A stretch of DNA of 64,000 nucleotides from Sphingobium nicotianae (GTDB lineage Bacteria; Pseudomonadota; Alphaproteobacteria; Sphingomonadales; Sphingomonadaceae): the NCBI RefSeq assembly GCF_018603885.1, contig NZ_JAHGAW010000003.1:124001-188000 (forward strand), written 5' to 3'. Both the position numbers and the translations under genes were made by a program. The notes under the pieces were generated by a model, which saw only the letters and a program-made list of their open reading frames with translations, did no database searches and had not been told where the DNA came from. Of the stretch, positions 16,060-24,976 are shown piece after piece. Position 1 is the first letter of the stretch; every line of letters starts with the position of its first letter.

Positions 16060-16575
16060 CTACCCCTGATTTCCATCCGCAGCGAGGCCGATGAGCTGGA
16101 ATTTGGGCTCAAAATAAGGAAGGTCGAGATAGCTCGCGCGCCGCTTGAATCGCCAGCCTTCTGCGGCCCGCTCCAGAACCGCGTCATAGTGGCCGAGATG
16201 GAAGGTCACCGGCAAATCGTTTTCGAGCTTGATGTGACGATAGACGACCCGCGCGGTAGCCCGGTCACCGTCCAGATCTATCTCGACGTCGGAAATGCTA
16301 TGATAGGTGCGCTCGTTTTCGCTGGCCCACGGCTTGAAGATCCTGCCCATGATCTCTGTGATCTCCGCGCGGCCCACGGCCCGGCCGCTGACGCCGCTCC
16401 ACTCTCCATCCTCGGTGAAGCAAGCCGCATATTTGTCCTTGTCGCGCCCGTCCGTCGCCTTCTGCAGCTCGAGGAAAAGGCTGTAGATGGCGTCGCGATC
16501 CTCAACCGCCTGGAGGCGATGCTCGACCGCGGCGAGTTGGTCCTGGATATCTCGAAGCATCGCCGCATCAGTCAT
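16060..16575 (-). CDS. NTF2-like (SnoaL) protein
   Basis: A 171-residue protein. Residues 1-25 are a short helix or coiled coil (LRDIQDQLAAVEHRLQAVED). The rest is an alpha+beta cone of the SnoaL_4/NTF2 kind: AIYSLFLELQKATDGRD, YAACFTEDGEWSG, RTYHSISDVEIDLDGDRATA, GHYDAVLERAAEGWRFKRR. The family includes small isomerases, dehydratases, dehalogenase-like enzymes and the beta subunits of ring dioxygenases; no alpha subunit is nearby. The start at 16575 follows AAAGGAA. It lies 43 bp after the PcaC-like gene and is probably the last gene of the TonB receptor transcript. Confidence 0.78.
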   Translation of the reverse strand: MTDAAMLRDIQDQLAAVEHRLQAVEDRDAIYSLFLELQKATDGRDKDKYAACFTEDGEWSGVSGRAVGRAEITEIMGRIFKPWASENERTYHSISDVEIDLDGDRATARVVYRHIKLENDLPVTFHLGHYDAVLERAAEGWRFKRRASYLDLPYFEPKFQLIGLAADGNQG

Positions 16576-16618
16576 GCAGGTTCCTTTCTTGGAGGGCGCA
16601 CGGGCAGGCCGCCTTTGA

Positions 16619-17008
16619 TCAATATTTCCCAATCGCTTTCAAAGTGTCGGCCGCGACCTGCCAGCTTTCCACCCCGCCCGCGACGCCGATGTACATCGTC
16701 GTCTGGAGCAGGACTTCCTTGATATCGTCCTTGGTTGCACCGGTGTTGATCGCGGCCATGATCTGGCGTTCGAGCGGAACCTTGCGGCCCAGCGCGGCAG
16801 TGATCCCGATCGTGATGAAGGCGCGCTCGCGGATCGTCAGGCCGGCCCGTGTCCAGGTCTCACCGAACACCGCCCGGTTCACATAATCCTCGAGCGGCTC
16901 ATGAAAGTCGTCGGTGGCGTCCAACCGTGCAACGGCCGCGTCGCCGTAAAGCGTGCGGCGCATCTCGCGCCCGGCCTCGAACGCTGGATCATCGGTCTTG
17001 AAAGCCAT
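16619..17008 (-). CDS. Carboxymuconolactone decarboxylase (PcaC)-like protein, atypical active site
   Basis: A 129-residue CMD-fold protein: an N-terminal EAGREMRRTLYGDAAVAR, then NRAVFGETWTRAGLTIRERA, FITIGITAALGR and TGATKDDIKEVLLQTTMYIG, which line up along the length of gamma-carboxymuconolactone decarboxylase. In PcaC the segment before the NxG(A/V) turn carries a conserved His (as in LHLRAARNNG); here the same place reads RQIMAAINTG, with Gln in that position. The YCGxPxA motif is YIGVAGG. It also lacks the CxxC of AhpD. It is therefore unlikely to be a standard PcaC decarboxylase; isomerase, hydrolase or binding roles are open. Confidence 0.82.
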   Translation of the reverse strand: MAFKTDDPAFEAGREMRRTLYGDAAVARLDATDDFHEPLEDYVNRAVFGETWTRAGLTIRERAFITIGITAALGRKVPLERQIMAAINTGATKDDIKEVLLQTTMYIGVAGGVESWQVAADTLKAIGKY

Positions 17009-17080
17009 TTTTTTGTCCTTCCGAGCCGGGAAAAAATCCCGCAGCGCCGCGAGCGCTGCGGGCCGAGGAGTAGCGGCGAT

Positions 17081-19666
17081 TCAAAACTTCTTGCGCAGCG
17101 TGAGCATCCATTCCCGCGGCGGTCCGACGCGGGCACGCGAGTTAATCTGCCCCACCATCATCTGATAGTAAGTGAAGCGGTTGGCGAGATTCGTACCCGA
17201 TAGCGTCGCGCTCCAGTCGCCGTCCGGAGATTCATAGGCGATTTGCCCGTTCCACATCGAATAGGCCGGGATGATGTACGCAGCTTGCGGCGGCCGGGTG
17301 CTCGAGCTCGTGTCATAGTCCTGCTGGGACTGCCAGTTCCAGTCGAGGCGGGGCGTTATGGTTCCGGCGGACGTTTCAATGTCGTAGGATACATTGGCGT
17401 GCATGTTCCACTCGGCCTGGCGGTGATTGCCCGGCCAGAGATAGCCCGGCTGGCCCGGCGTGGTGATGCCCGAGGTGAACTTGTTGTAGCCGCCGGTCCA
17501 GTCGATGCGCAGGCCGCGGAGCGGAAGCGCGGTGATCTCCCACTCGAAGCCTTTCACCTTTGCCGGGATGCCGACATTGTAACTATATTGCCGGATCGAC
17601 GGCGAGCCATAAAGCTGCTGGCAGAGCGCCGTGGCTTCGGCACTGGTGAAATTGAGATTGTAGAAGGTCGCCTGCCCCGTGCCGGGCTCGGCGAGGCACT
17701 GGGTACCCGTCACGCCGGTCGAGAGCTTCTTGTAATCGAGGTAGAAGGCGGTGAGGTTGGTCCTCAAATGGCGGTCGAGAAAGTCCGCCTTCAGGCCCAG
17801 TTCGTAGCTGACCAGTTCCTCTTCCGAGGTCGGCCCGACCTGGCGTGCGTCCTGGACGATCGTGATCAGGCCGGGCGGACGCGACCCCGTCGCCGCGGTC
17901 GCGTAGATCATCACATCGTCGGTGATCTTATAGTCGGTAGACAACAACCAGTCCCAGCGCTTCTGGGTCGAGTGCCGATCGCTGAACGACAGCGCCTGCG
18001 GATTGTCGATCGAGATGTTGATATCGGTATAGCTGTAGCGCCCGCCGCCGGACACGCGCCAGGCATCGGTGATGTTGAAATCGAAATGGACGAAGCCGGA
18101 CTGGGAATCGTCGACACCGTGGACAACGCTCTTCTGGTAGCTGTTGGTCGAGGTGTTGAGGTTCTTCTGGTAGCCGTCCAGCTTCATGGCGAAAGCGCCA
18201 ACGATCCACTGCAGGCGACCATCGAACAGTTTTCCGTCCAGACGCAGCTCGCCCGAATACATCTTGTCGACGTTGTTGAAGTGAGAGAGGACGACGCCGT
18301 AGGGCGTCGCATCGCCGTTTGAGCTGAATTCGTTGGCATAGTTCGTGTAACCGCCGATGGCGGTCAGGTTGACGTCGTCACTGAGGCCGACTTCCAGCTT
18401 GGCCGAGAGCTGCGTATGACGCGCCGTCTTGTTCGGTGAGTAGCATAGACCGTCCGGGTAGCCGGCCGGGAAGCCGGTGGTCCCAACCTTGACCGTCAGA
18501 TCAATGTCCGGGCGGCAATTGGTGCCGTAGGTATCGTAAATGCCTCCGTTGCGCTCCGGCGGCATGAACCGATTGTCGATCACGACGCCGAACGCCTTGA
18601 AGACGGCGAGCTGATAAAGCTGGGTCGTCCCGAGCACAGCGCCCGTGCCAGACAAGGGACAAGGCTGCACGCCGATGCCTTGCGGGAATTCGGGCGTCGG
18701 TTGCGTGCAGATCTTTTGATAGAAGAGCGTCACTTCGTTCGTCTCTTCCATGTCCTCCTCGCGGTGACGGCCGGTCAGCAGCAACGAGACATTGTCCGCG
18801 GGCTTCCACAGCAGCTTGACTTGCCCGACCGCCGCCGTGCCGCCGCCGGTATGGCCGATGACGCAGCCGCGATTGTCCGAATCCGGCTGGAAGTAAGGCG
18901 TCGTGCCGGCAAGAGCCGGGGTGCCGAGCTTCTTCATCATGCAGGTGAAGTCGAGCCGATTGCCGAAGCCCTCCTGCCGGTCGAAATGCCCGAGCGCGCG
19001 CATCGACAGCGTCGGCGTGATGCCCAGGTCGATCGCGCCGGAGGCTTCCATATGCTTGCGAGTGCCGCCGCCAAGGCTGATGAAGCCGGAGCCGTCGCCC
19101 TTGGGATCCTGCGTGAAGAGTTTGATCGAACCGCCGATCGACGCATTGCCGGACAAGGTGCTCTGGGGGCCGCGATTGACCTCGACCCGCACAACGTCGG
19201 TAAAGTCGAGCTCCGACCCGGCCGTCGTCGCGTGATAGACGTCGTCCGTGTAGATGGCGATGGCGGGCGGAACGGCGAGGCTCGAGGTCGCCCCCTGCTG
19301 GACGCCGCGCAGCGAAATGAACGGCGTGCCGGCAGACTGGGCGTCGCCGGGCACCGTCTGCAAGTTCGGCACCACTGCCCCGAGCGTACCGATATTGGTG
19401 ACATTGGCGGCCTGGAGCTGCGTATCGGTCTGGGCGGTTATCGCCATCGGCGCATCCTGCACCCTTTCCGAAACGTAACGCGCCGTCACAACGATGTCGC
19501 CAATCTGATCATCGTCCTGACCGCCGCTGTCGGCGGCTCCCGCCGTCGCGCCGGGCTGCGCCGCCTCCTGGGCGGACGCCACTTGCGGAAGCAGCAAAAG
19601 CGCCATGAAACAGGTGCCGGCCAAGAGACCATGCGCGCCTGCGAATAACCTTCTCCGATTGCTCAT
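17081..19666 (-). CDS. TonB-dependent outer-membrane receptor
   Basis: An 861-residue receptor. A signal peptide (about 1-32, ending in ASA) is followed by a short Gly/Asp-rich spacer. The plug domain begins DDDQIGDIVVTARYVSERVQ and contains FISLRGVQQG, VDVEVNRGPQSTLSG-like wording (VVRVEVNRGPQSTLSGNASI) and GGSIKLFT. The 22-strand barrel follows and ends in a terminal Phe (LTLRKKF), as needed for BAM insertion. There is no N-terminal STN signalling domain. Sphingomonads use such iron-independent receptors for aromatic or glycan uptake. Downstream on the same strand are the PcaC-like and NTF2-like genes, and an operator-like motif sits 76-86 bp upstream. Confidence 0.93.
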   Translation of the reverse strand: MSNRRRLFAGAHGLLAGTCFMALLLLPQVASAQEAAQPGATAGAADSGGQDDDQIGDIVVTARYVSERVQDAPMAITAQTDTQLQAANVTNIGTLGAVVPNLQTVPGDAQSAGTPFISLRGVQQGATSSLAVPPAIAIYTDDVYHATTAGSELDFTDVVRVEVNRGPQSTLSGNASIGGSIKLFTQDPKGDGSGFISLGGGTRKHMEASGAIDLGITPTLSMRALGHFDRQEGFGNRLDFTCMMKKLGTPALAGTTPYFQPDSDNRGCVIGHTGGGTAAVGQVKLLWKPADNVSLLLTGRHREEDMEETNEVTLFYQKICTQPTPEFPQGIGVQPCPLSGTGAVLGTTQLYQLAVFKAFGVVIDNRFMPPERNGGIYDTYGTNCRPDIDLTVKVGTTGFPAGYPDGLCYSPNKTARHTQLSAKLEVGLSDDVNLTAIGGYTNYANEFSSNGDATPYGVVLSHFNNVDKMYSGELRLDGKLFDGRLQWIVGAFAMKLDGYQKNLNTSTNSYQKSVVHGVDDSQSGFVHFDFNITDAWRVSGGGRYSYTDINISIDNPQALSFSDRHSTQKRWDWLLSTDYKITDDVMIYATAATGSRPPGLITIVQDARQVGPTSEEELVSYELGLKADFLDRHLRTNLTAFYLDYKKLSTGVTGTQCLAEPGTGQATFYNLNFTSAEATALCQQLYGSPSIRQYSYNVGIPAKVKGFEWEITALPLRGLRIDWTGGYNKFTSGITTPGQPGYLWPGNHRQAEWNMHANVSYDIETSAGTITPRLDWNWQSQQDYDTSSSTRPPQAAYIIPAYSMWNGQIAYESPDGDWSATLSGTNLANRFTYYQMMVGQINSRARVGPPREWMLTLRKKF

Positions 19667-19741
19667 TTCGGCTCCCCTCCTGATCTCTCGCGCCGGGCGA
19701 CCCTTCGTTGGGGCCTCGATTCACCCGTCGCGATAAAAAGA

Positions 19742-19752
19742 TAACATGATAA
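19742..19752 (+). promoter_or_regulatory. MarR-type operator motif upstream of the TonB receptor
   Basis: TAACATGATAA, inside the same 15-mer as at 8727-8741. The surrounding 478-bp gap (19667-20145) holds no gene. A looser relative, ATTATGATAA, lies at 19844-19853. Otherwise the gap holds only AT-rich promoter-like DNA. Confidence 0.65.
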
Positions 19753-20145
19753 ATAACTGGAGGATGTCGGATGTCAAGCCGCTTGGAGAGGTGATGCTCT
19801 CTTCTCATCTGTAAAATCACATCACATTGATATATCTAGATAATTATGATAACCGTCGGACATGACATCCATCTGCGATACGCTTTTCACCGCCTCGATA
19901 ATCCAGATTATCAAACACGTTAAATAAATTTTCCGATGACAAATCGAGTGATTTGGTGGCTCGAAGACTCACGTCGGATGAGGATCTTCCCGACGCAACC
20001 GGACGCGATCGACCAAGATACCGAACCGGCCATGCCCACCACCGAGAGAGGCATCTAACCGCCGGACCGAAGTGGCGTGACCGGATGATCCGGCGCCATC
20101 CTCAAACGCGGGGCTCAAGACATGCTTCAAGCCGGCGGCTGAACT

Positions 20146-21525
20146 CTAATCGATCGCACCCTCCTGGATGCGACGACGATAGAGCTCCGCATAGGGCTTG
20201 AGCGTGTACCACAGGAAGATCGTGGTCAGCGGGCACACGATGATCCGAAAGCCGACGATCACGTAGCGAAGATCGGCTTCGGAATGCGCGACGAAATCGG
20301 TCGCGAGAGCGACGAGCGTCGGCCCGAGCGAGCCGGCAACCGCATTCTGGAGAATGAAGTAGAGCGCGACGATCTGGCTGCGCATCTGATTGGGCGTCGA
20401 CAGGTTTATGGCGGTATTGAACCCCGCCCCGCCCATCACGGTGAGGAAGGACCCGACCGACGCCATGCCGAGAGCCAATTGCGGCGTCGGCATCAGCGGC
20501 GCGGCGATGAGGAGCGGTATCGGCAGGGTCTGGGCCAGAAAAAGCACGAACATGTTGGCGTCATCCCGCCGGTGGCCGAGACTCTCGGCGAGCCGGGCGC
20601 CGGCGAACAGGCCAAGCGTGCTGGCGACGAGCGAGATCACGCCCATCAGCATCCCGACCGTGGCCGGCCCCCAACCATAGGTTCGCTCGTAGAAGGCCGG
20701 CATCCAGGCGTTGAGCCCGTGGGTCTGAAACCCCATCAGCAAGAGCGCTCCGACGAGCGGAAAGTGCAGCCGGCGCTCGGTCGACATATAGCCGATGACG
20801 TCGCGGAGCGAATAGCCGCCCGCTTTCGTCACGCCCTTGCGCTGAGGCTCCTGCACCGTGAGCAGGAAGATGAGCGCGATCAGCAGGCCCGGCGCGCCGA
20901 GCATGAAGAAGACGAGCTGCCAGTTGTGAATTGTCCCGTAGCCAGCCAACTGGATCGGCGGCACATCAGCCAGGACGTTCAGCAGCAGGCCGCCGAAGAA
21001 GAGCGACAATGCCGTGCCGCCGAGAAAGCCGGAGGTGTAGATCGCATAAGCGCGCGGCAGCTTCTCCTTCGGAATCGCATCGGCGATCATCGACATGCTG
21101 GCCGGGCCGCAGCCGGCCTCGGTGGCACCGACGACCGCACGCGAGGCAAAGAAACCCCAGAAGCCCTGGGCCAGGCCACTCAGAGCCGTGGCGAGGCTCC
21201 ACACGGCAAGGCAGCCTGCGATCACGGTCTTGCGGACGCCGCGATCGGCCATGCTCGAAAGGACCGGCCCGCCGATCGCATAAAAGAAGGTGAAGGCGAA
21301 GCCGAGCAGGAAGCTGACCTGCGTGTCCGTGAGATGATAGTCCCGCTTGATCGGCTGAACGAACAGCGAGAGAACGCCGCGGTCGATTTGCGACATCACG
21401 CCGACGATCGCGGTCATATCGACGGTGTACCATGCCGCCCTGTGCGACATCGCTCCAGGCAGGCCGGCTCGCGCCACGTCCCCCGCTTCGCCAGCATCAT
21501 CGCCAGCCTTGATCTCGGCGTGCAT
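20146..21525 (-). CDS. MFS transporter, spinster-like
   Basis: A 459-residue permease with 12 predicted helices. The N-terminal half shows SQIDRGVLSLFVQPIKRDYH (the DR of the spinster/hexuronate-like families), FLLGFAFTFFYAIGGPVLSS, MADRGVRKTVI (loop 2-3) and SRAVVGATEAGCGPA. The C-terminal half includes FQTHGLNAWMPAFYERTYGW and NQMRSQIVALYFILQNAVAG. This group often lies in aromatic, steroid or terpenoid catabolic clusters of sphingomonads. The start at 21525 follows GGGAGAGG. An operator-like motif lies 31-41 bp upstream. It gives the cluster a second, chemically different importer or an exporter. Confidence 0.86.
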   Translation of the reverse strand: MHAEIKAGDDAGEAGDVARAGLPGAMSHRAAWYTVDMTAIVGVMSQIDRGVLSLFVQPIKRDYHLTDTQVSFLLGFAFTFFYAIGGPVLSSMADRGVRKTVIAGCLAVWSLATALSGLAQGFWGFFASRAVVGATEAGCGPASMSMIADAIPKEKLPRAYAIYTSGFLGGTALSLFFGGLLLNVLADVPPIQLAGYGTIHNWQLVFFMLGAPGLLIALIFLLTVQEPQRKGVTKAGGYSLRDVIGYMSTERRLHFPLVGALLLMGFQTHGLNAWMPAFYERTYGWGPATVGMLMGVISLVASTLGLFAGARLAESLGHRRDDANMFVLFLAQTLPIPLLIAAPLMPTPQLALGMASVGSFLTVMGGAGFNTAINLSTPNQMRSQIVALYFILQNAVAGSLGPTLVALATDFVAHSEADLRYVIVGFRIIVCPLTTIFLWYTLKPYAELYRRRIQEGAID

Positions 21526-21555
21526 CGCCCTCTCCCGCTTTTCACAGATTCTATT

Positions 21556-21566
21556 TAACATGTGAA
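21556..21566 (+). promoter_or_regulatory. Variant operator motif upstream of the second MFS gene
   Basis: TAACATGTGAA, the same sequence as at 13600-13610. A looser copy (TTAATGAATGTGTGAAC) lies at about 21723-21739, in front of the divergent CMD-like gene, so both promoters of this divergent region carry the signal. Confidence 0.6.
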
Positions 21567-21808
21567 CTATGAACCAACTTTTCCCGACCGACAAGCGGGT
21601 ATGACGTATCCGGAAGCGCATAGATCAGCGCCGGAACGGCGCCAGATTTCGTCATTTCTTCGTGCCACTCTCGGTCGAGATCTGGAAAAGGCAACGAAGC
21701 GGCCTTGCCTCGGACATGCAATTTAATGAATGTGTGAACTAAATGTCGCGTTGATCGAGTCGCCAGCCGCACACGCCTCGGAAACGAAATGATGAAGGAG
21801 AAGATCTG

Positions 21809-22378
21809 ATGCGCACCAAAACGCCGCGATTGCCGCCGCTCAGGGACGACGAGCTCGATGCCGAGCAGGAGGAGGTCGTCGAGCGTTTCCGGAAAACCGG
21901 CTCCGACTATGCCATCGCACGGACCTTCCTTCGCCACCGGCGCGCGCTGCAGGCCTACAACGCCTTTGCCAGCCATACCTTCTCCGCCGACAACACGCTG
22001 AGCAAGCGGCAGAGCGAGATCGTCACCATGCGGACGGTGTGGCGTTGCCGGGCCGGCTATCAATGGACCCGTCATATCTCGATGGCGCTGAACGCCGGCC
22101 TCGACAGGCGCGAGATTGAAGCGCTCAAGAGGCCTGTCGAGCAAGGCGCCTGGACCGAGGGCGACGCCACCCTGATCAGATGCGTCGACGCGCTCACGGC
22201 GGATTTCTATCTGAGCGACGATCTCTGGGCGCAGCTCAAGGCGAATTTCGACGAGAAGCAGTGCATCGACGCCATCCTTCTGTGCGGCCGCTACACGATG
22301 GCAGCGATGCTCGTGAACACCGCGGGAACGCAGATCGACCCGGGCCTGGAACTCGATCCCGATCTCGATATGAGTTGA
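21809..22378 (+). CDS. CMD/AhpD-fold protein (carboxymuconolactone decarboxylase family)
   Basis: A 189-residue helical protein of the larger CMD/peroxidase-related type: AIARTFLRHRRALQAYNAF, LSKRQSEIVTMRTVWRCRAG, YQWTRHISMALNAGLDRREI, then a second helical repeat with IDAILLCGRYTMAAMLVNTA. The C......H pair in RCRAGYQWTRH corresponds to the proton-relay/active-site segment of the family, but only one Cys of the AhpD CxxC is present, so it is not a classical peroxidase. It may act on a lactone or carboxylated intermediate. It is the rightmost gene of the cluster and carries a loose operator-like site upstream. Confidence 0.82.
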   Translation: MRTKTPRLPPLRDDELDAEQEEVVERFRKTGSDYAIARTFLRHRRALQAYNAFASHTFSADNTLSKRQSEIVTMRTVWRCRAGYQWTRHISMALNAGLDRREIEALKRPVEQGAWTEGDATLIRCVDALTADFYLSDDLWAQLKANFDEKQCIDAILLCGRYTMAAMLVNTAGTQIDPGLELDPDLDMS

Positions 22379-22400
22379 CGATGAAGGAACGGCGGCAGCG

Positions 22401-22703
22401 TCACCTTGTAGCAAGGGTGCTCGACCGACCGAGCGCTGCAAACTGCTGATCGATCGAGGCCCTGGCGACGATCCGGCAGGCCGTAACCTGGTCCTGTGCA
22501 TACGGATTGGGATCGGTGTACGCGCCGCATACGCGCTCCAGAGCACGACCGATGCGTTGGCGCAGGATTTTCTGGCCGTCGGGTGAGGCGAGATCAAGAT
22601 CCCCAATGCGGACGATCGTGGTCTTTGGGTCGCCGCCCTTGGCGAGAGCTGGCGGGATAGCGCTGAAAGCAAACAGGGCTGAGGCGATAATGACTGTGCG
22701 CAT
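22401..22703 (-). CDS. UrcA family protein
   Basis: A 100-residue exported protein. The signal peptide (about 1-22, ending in ALA) is followed by the UrcA pattern: TTIVRIGDLDLASPDGQKIL, then RQRIGRALERVCG and a second Cys in VTACRIVARAS. The two Cys probably form a disulfide in the periplasm. UrcA proteins are small, abundant in sphingomonads and caulobacters, and of unknown function. No operon partner is evident; the 3' end faces the CMD-like gene. Confidence 0.85.
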   Translation of the reverse strand: MRTVIIASALFAFSAIPPALAKGGDPKTTIVRIGDLDLASPDGQKILRQRIGRALERVCGAYTDPNPYAQDQVTACRIVARASIDQQFAALGRSSTLATR

Positions 22704-23068
22704 GGATGCGGTCCTCGAATAAGCCGTCGCGGCGGTGCTTCGGACGGCTCGGAAATGAACCGGTTCGATCCCGACGTCCTGGAGGAGGAGCGGATAAAGC
22801 GCCGATCAGATGCCGATGAAATGCCGACTGCGCCTACGACATCGCCTGTTCGACCTAGCGGCAGCACCGTGACCTGGATTGAACCGGCTATTCTCGCCCC
22901 AAATGAAGCATTCGCGTCGTTCGACTGCAGAGCCATCCCTGCAATTCGTTCAAGAGACAGCCTCGAAGAGACCGCGGCGCCCAAATTAACCTTTGTCCAT
23001 GGTGCCTTGGATCGGGGCTGCGCTATCGAAGCCCTGTTAGTTGGCCGTTATATTGGTAAAAGGTCAGC
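22704..23068. other. Intergenic region, no gene recognised
   Basis: These 365 bases between the UrcA gene and the winged-helix/TPR gene have an open frame on each strand, but neither has a convincing start site, composition or family resemblance. Promoters for the two divergent flanking genes should lie here. No repeat was found. Confidence 0.4.
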
Positions 23069-24976
23069 ATGATGAGCGGGGATACGCTTCAATCACAGGG
23101 AAACGAGATCGGGCATCGGCACGCGCCAATCGTCCTTGCCCATGAACAATCATTCCAGATCGGGGATGCCGAATTTCGTCCCGCGACCCGCGAAGTCCGT
23201 TTTGCGACCCGAACATCCATCATCGAGCCGCGAGTCATGCAGGTGCTGATCGCGTTACGCCGGGCAGAAGGCGCGGTCGTCAATAAAGACGACCTCCTTC
23301 AATCCTGTTGGGGGGGACGGATCGTCGGCGAAGATGCGATCAATCGTGTCGTCTCCCGATTGAGGGGCGTCGCGGAGAACGAAGCGGGCGGGCAGTTCCG
23401 CATCGAGACTATCACCAAGGTCGGTTATCGCCTCCTGTCGGCGAGTGGCGAGGCTCTGGCCACGGCAAAAGACCGGCCATCTCGGGCACATGCCGCCCGT
23501 CGCCGGACGGTTTTCTTCGCCCAGCATCCGATGGCAATTGCGGCCGGGCTGCTTCTGCTGGTCATGAGCGCTGGCACTTGGTTGTGGTTTCGGCCAACGC
23601 CCGCAGCGGCACACAGTATGATGGTGCGCCTCTCTGGCTTCCGGGCTCTGTCGGCCGACCTGCCGACAACGATGCGCGAATCGATCAATGCCGAGATCAC
23701 CGCAGCGTTCAACGTCGACGGCCTGATCGGCGTTTCCACCACGACAGCCCCAACGCCCGGCCCCGCGCCGGCATATTCGCTGGACGGAACGCTTTATCCG
23801 GTCGGTCACTCGATTCGGGTGATTACCCGATTTACCAACGAACGTTCCGGCGTGGTTCTGTGGTCTGACAGCACGGACTATGCGTCCGATCAGATCTCCA
23901 AAATTCCTCACAAGATAGCCGTCAATGTCGGCACGGTTATTCGTTGCGGTCTCTCCGGCGCTGCGACCTATCGTAAATCGCTGCCCGATCCGGTCCTGAG
24001 CAATTATATGCAATATTGTCAGGAATATTGGTCCTACGGCGGGAGCAGGACCCTTCACTTCGCGCAACGCGTTGTCGCTGCGGTTCCCGATTTCTCCTGG
24101 GGATGGTCTGCGGTTGCGAACGGATTCATGCAGACCGCCGATGCGGAACGTGACGGCCGGCGCGCCGAGGCGATGCGCGCGGCCGGGCGGCAGGCGGAGG
24201 ACAAGGCGCTGGCGCTCGACCGCAGCAACAGTGAGGCCCTGGCGCACAAGGCTTACCTGATCGATCAGCGCGATTGGGTCGGTCAGGAGGCGCTGTTCAA
24301 AAGCGCAATCGCGGTCCGGCCACTTGATTGTGGCTGCGAACATTATGGCTACGGCCTGAAGCTGGAAAGCGTGGGACGCGTTGGTGCGGCAATCGAACAA
24401 TTTCGTGCTGCCACGGACATGCTCGCCCTTTGGCCCGACTCCCAGCGCGCCCTGGCTCGCGCGCTTGTGGCAACGGGTCGGAGCGAGCAGGCCAGGCCCT
24501 ACATCGAGGCGGCGATCGCTCTCAGCAAGAATCCAAATTCTGATAAACGGATCGCCGTAACCGACGGCATCGAAACCGGTGACTATGCGGCCGCCATAAC
24601 CGTTCTTCGCAGCCCGCAGTTTCAAATTCCCGAAGACAGCCGCGCCGCCCTCTTGGCGGGATATCAGGCTCTGGCATCGGGCGAACCCAAGGCGAAGCTG
24701 AAGGCGATCCAGGGGCTGCTCGCTCTGCCGAAGGACAAGCAGAGCGACACGGTAGCAACCATGCTGGGAACCCTGGGCGCGAACCGCCAGGCCTTACAGG
24801 TTGCAGCCCGGAAACCGTGGCTCTTCTGGCGTCGAAGCATGCGTGGCGTCCTGAACGAGCCAGACTTCCCGGCCGTCGCGACACAGCTTGGCCTCATGAC
24901 CTATTGGAGGACGTCGCGCACCAAGCCCGATATATGCCTGACGAAGAGCAAGTTCCCCTTCTGTCGGATGATTTAG
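23069..24976 (+). CDS. CadC-like membrane regulator: winged helix, TM helix, TPR domain
   Basis: A 635-residue protein. Residues about 30-122 are an OmpR/PhoB-type winged helix (IIEPRVMQVLIALRRAEGAV, VNKDDLLQSCWGG, INRVVSRLRG, IETITKVGYRLL). One TM helix lies at about 151-173 (AIAAGLLLLVMSAGTWLWF). The outer part has a beta domain and then alpha-helical TPR-like repeats (KALALDRSNSEALAHKAYL, AAIEQFRAATDMLALWPDSQ). The layout is that of CadC/ToxR-type one-component receptors that bind DNA while membrane-bound, here with a TPR sensor as in many sphingomonad proteins. Its target is not shown; the PEP-CTERM haloperoxidase gene 430 bp downstream is one candidate. Confidence 0.87.
   Translation: MMSGDTLQSQGNEIGHRHAPIVLAHEQSFQIGDAEFRPATREVRFATRTSIIEPRVMQVLIALRRAEGAVVNKDDLLQSCWGGRIVGEDAINRVVSRLRGVAENEAGGQFRIETITKVGYRLLSASGEALATAKDRPSRAHAARRRTVFFAQHPMAIAAGLLLLVMSAGTWLWFRPTPAAAHSMMVRLSGFRALSADLPTTMRESINAEITAAFNVDGLIGVSTTTAPTPGPAPAYSLDGTLYPVGHSIRVITRFTNERSGVVLWSDSTDYASDQISKIPHKIAVNVGTVIRCGLSGAATYRKSLPDPVLSNYMQYCQEYWSYGGSRTLHFAQRVVAAVPDFSWGWSAVANGFMQTADAERDGRRAEAMRAAGRQAEDKALALDRSNSEALAHKAYLIDQRDWVGQEALFKSAIAVRPLDCGCEHYGYGLKLESVGRVGAAIEQFRAATDMLALWPDSQRALARALVATGRSEQARPYIEAAIALSKNPNSDKRIAVTDGIETGDYAAAITVLRSPQFQIPEDSRAALLAGYQALASGEPKAKLKAIQGLLALPKDKQSDTVATMLGTLGANRQALQVAARKPWLFWRRSMRGVLNEPDFPAVATQLGLMTYWRTSRTKPDICLTKSKFPFCRMI

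Noticed and set aside
22755..23072. Open frames on both strands of the gap before the winged-helix/TPR gene
   Set aside because: No start signal, no recognisable motif, and codon use unlike the neighbours.
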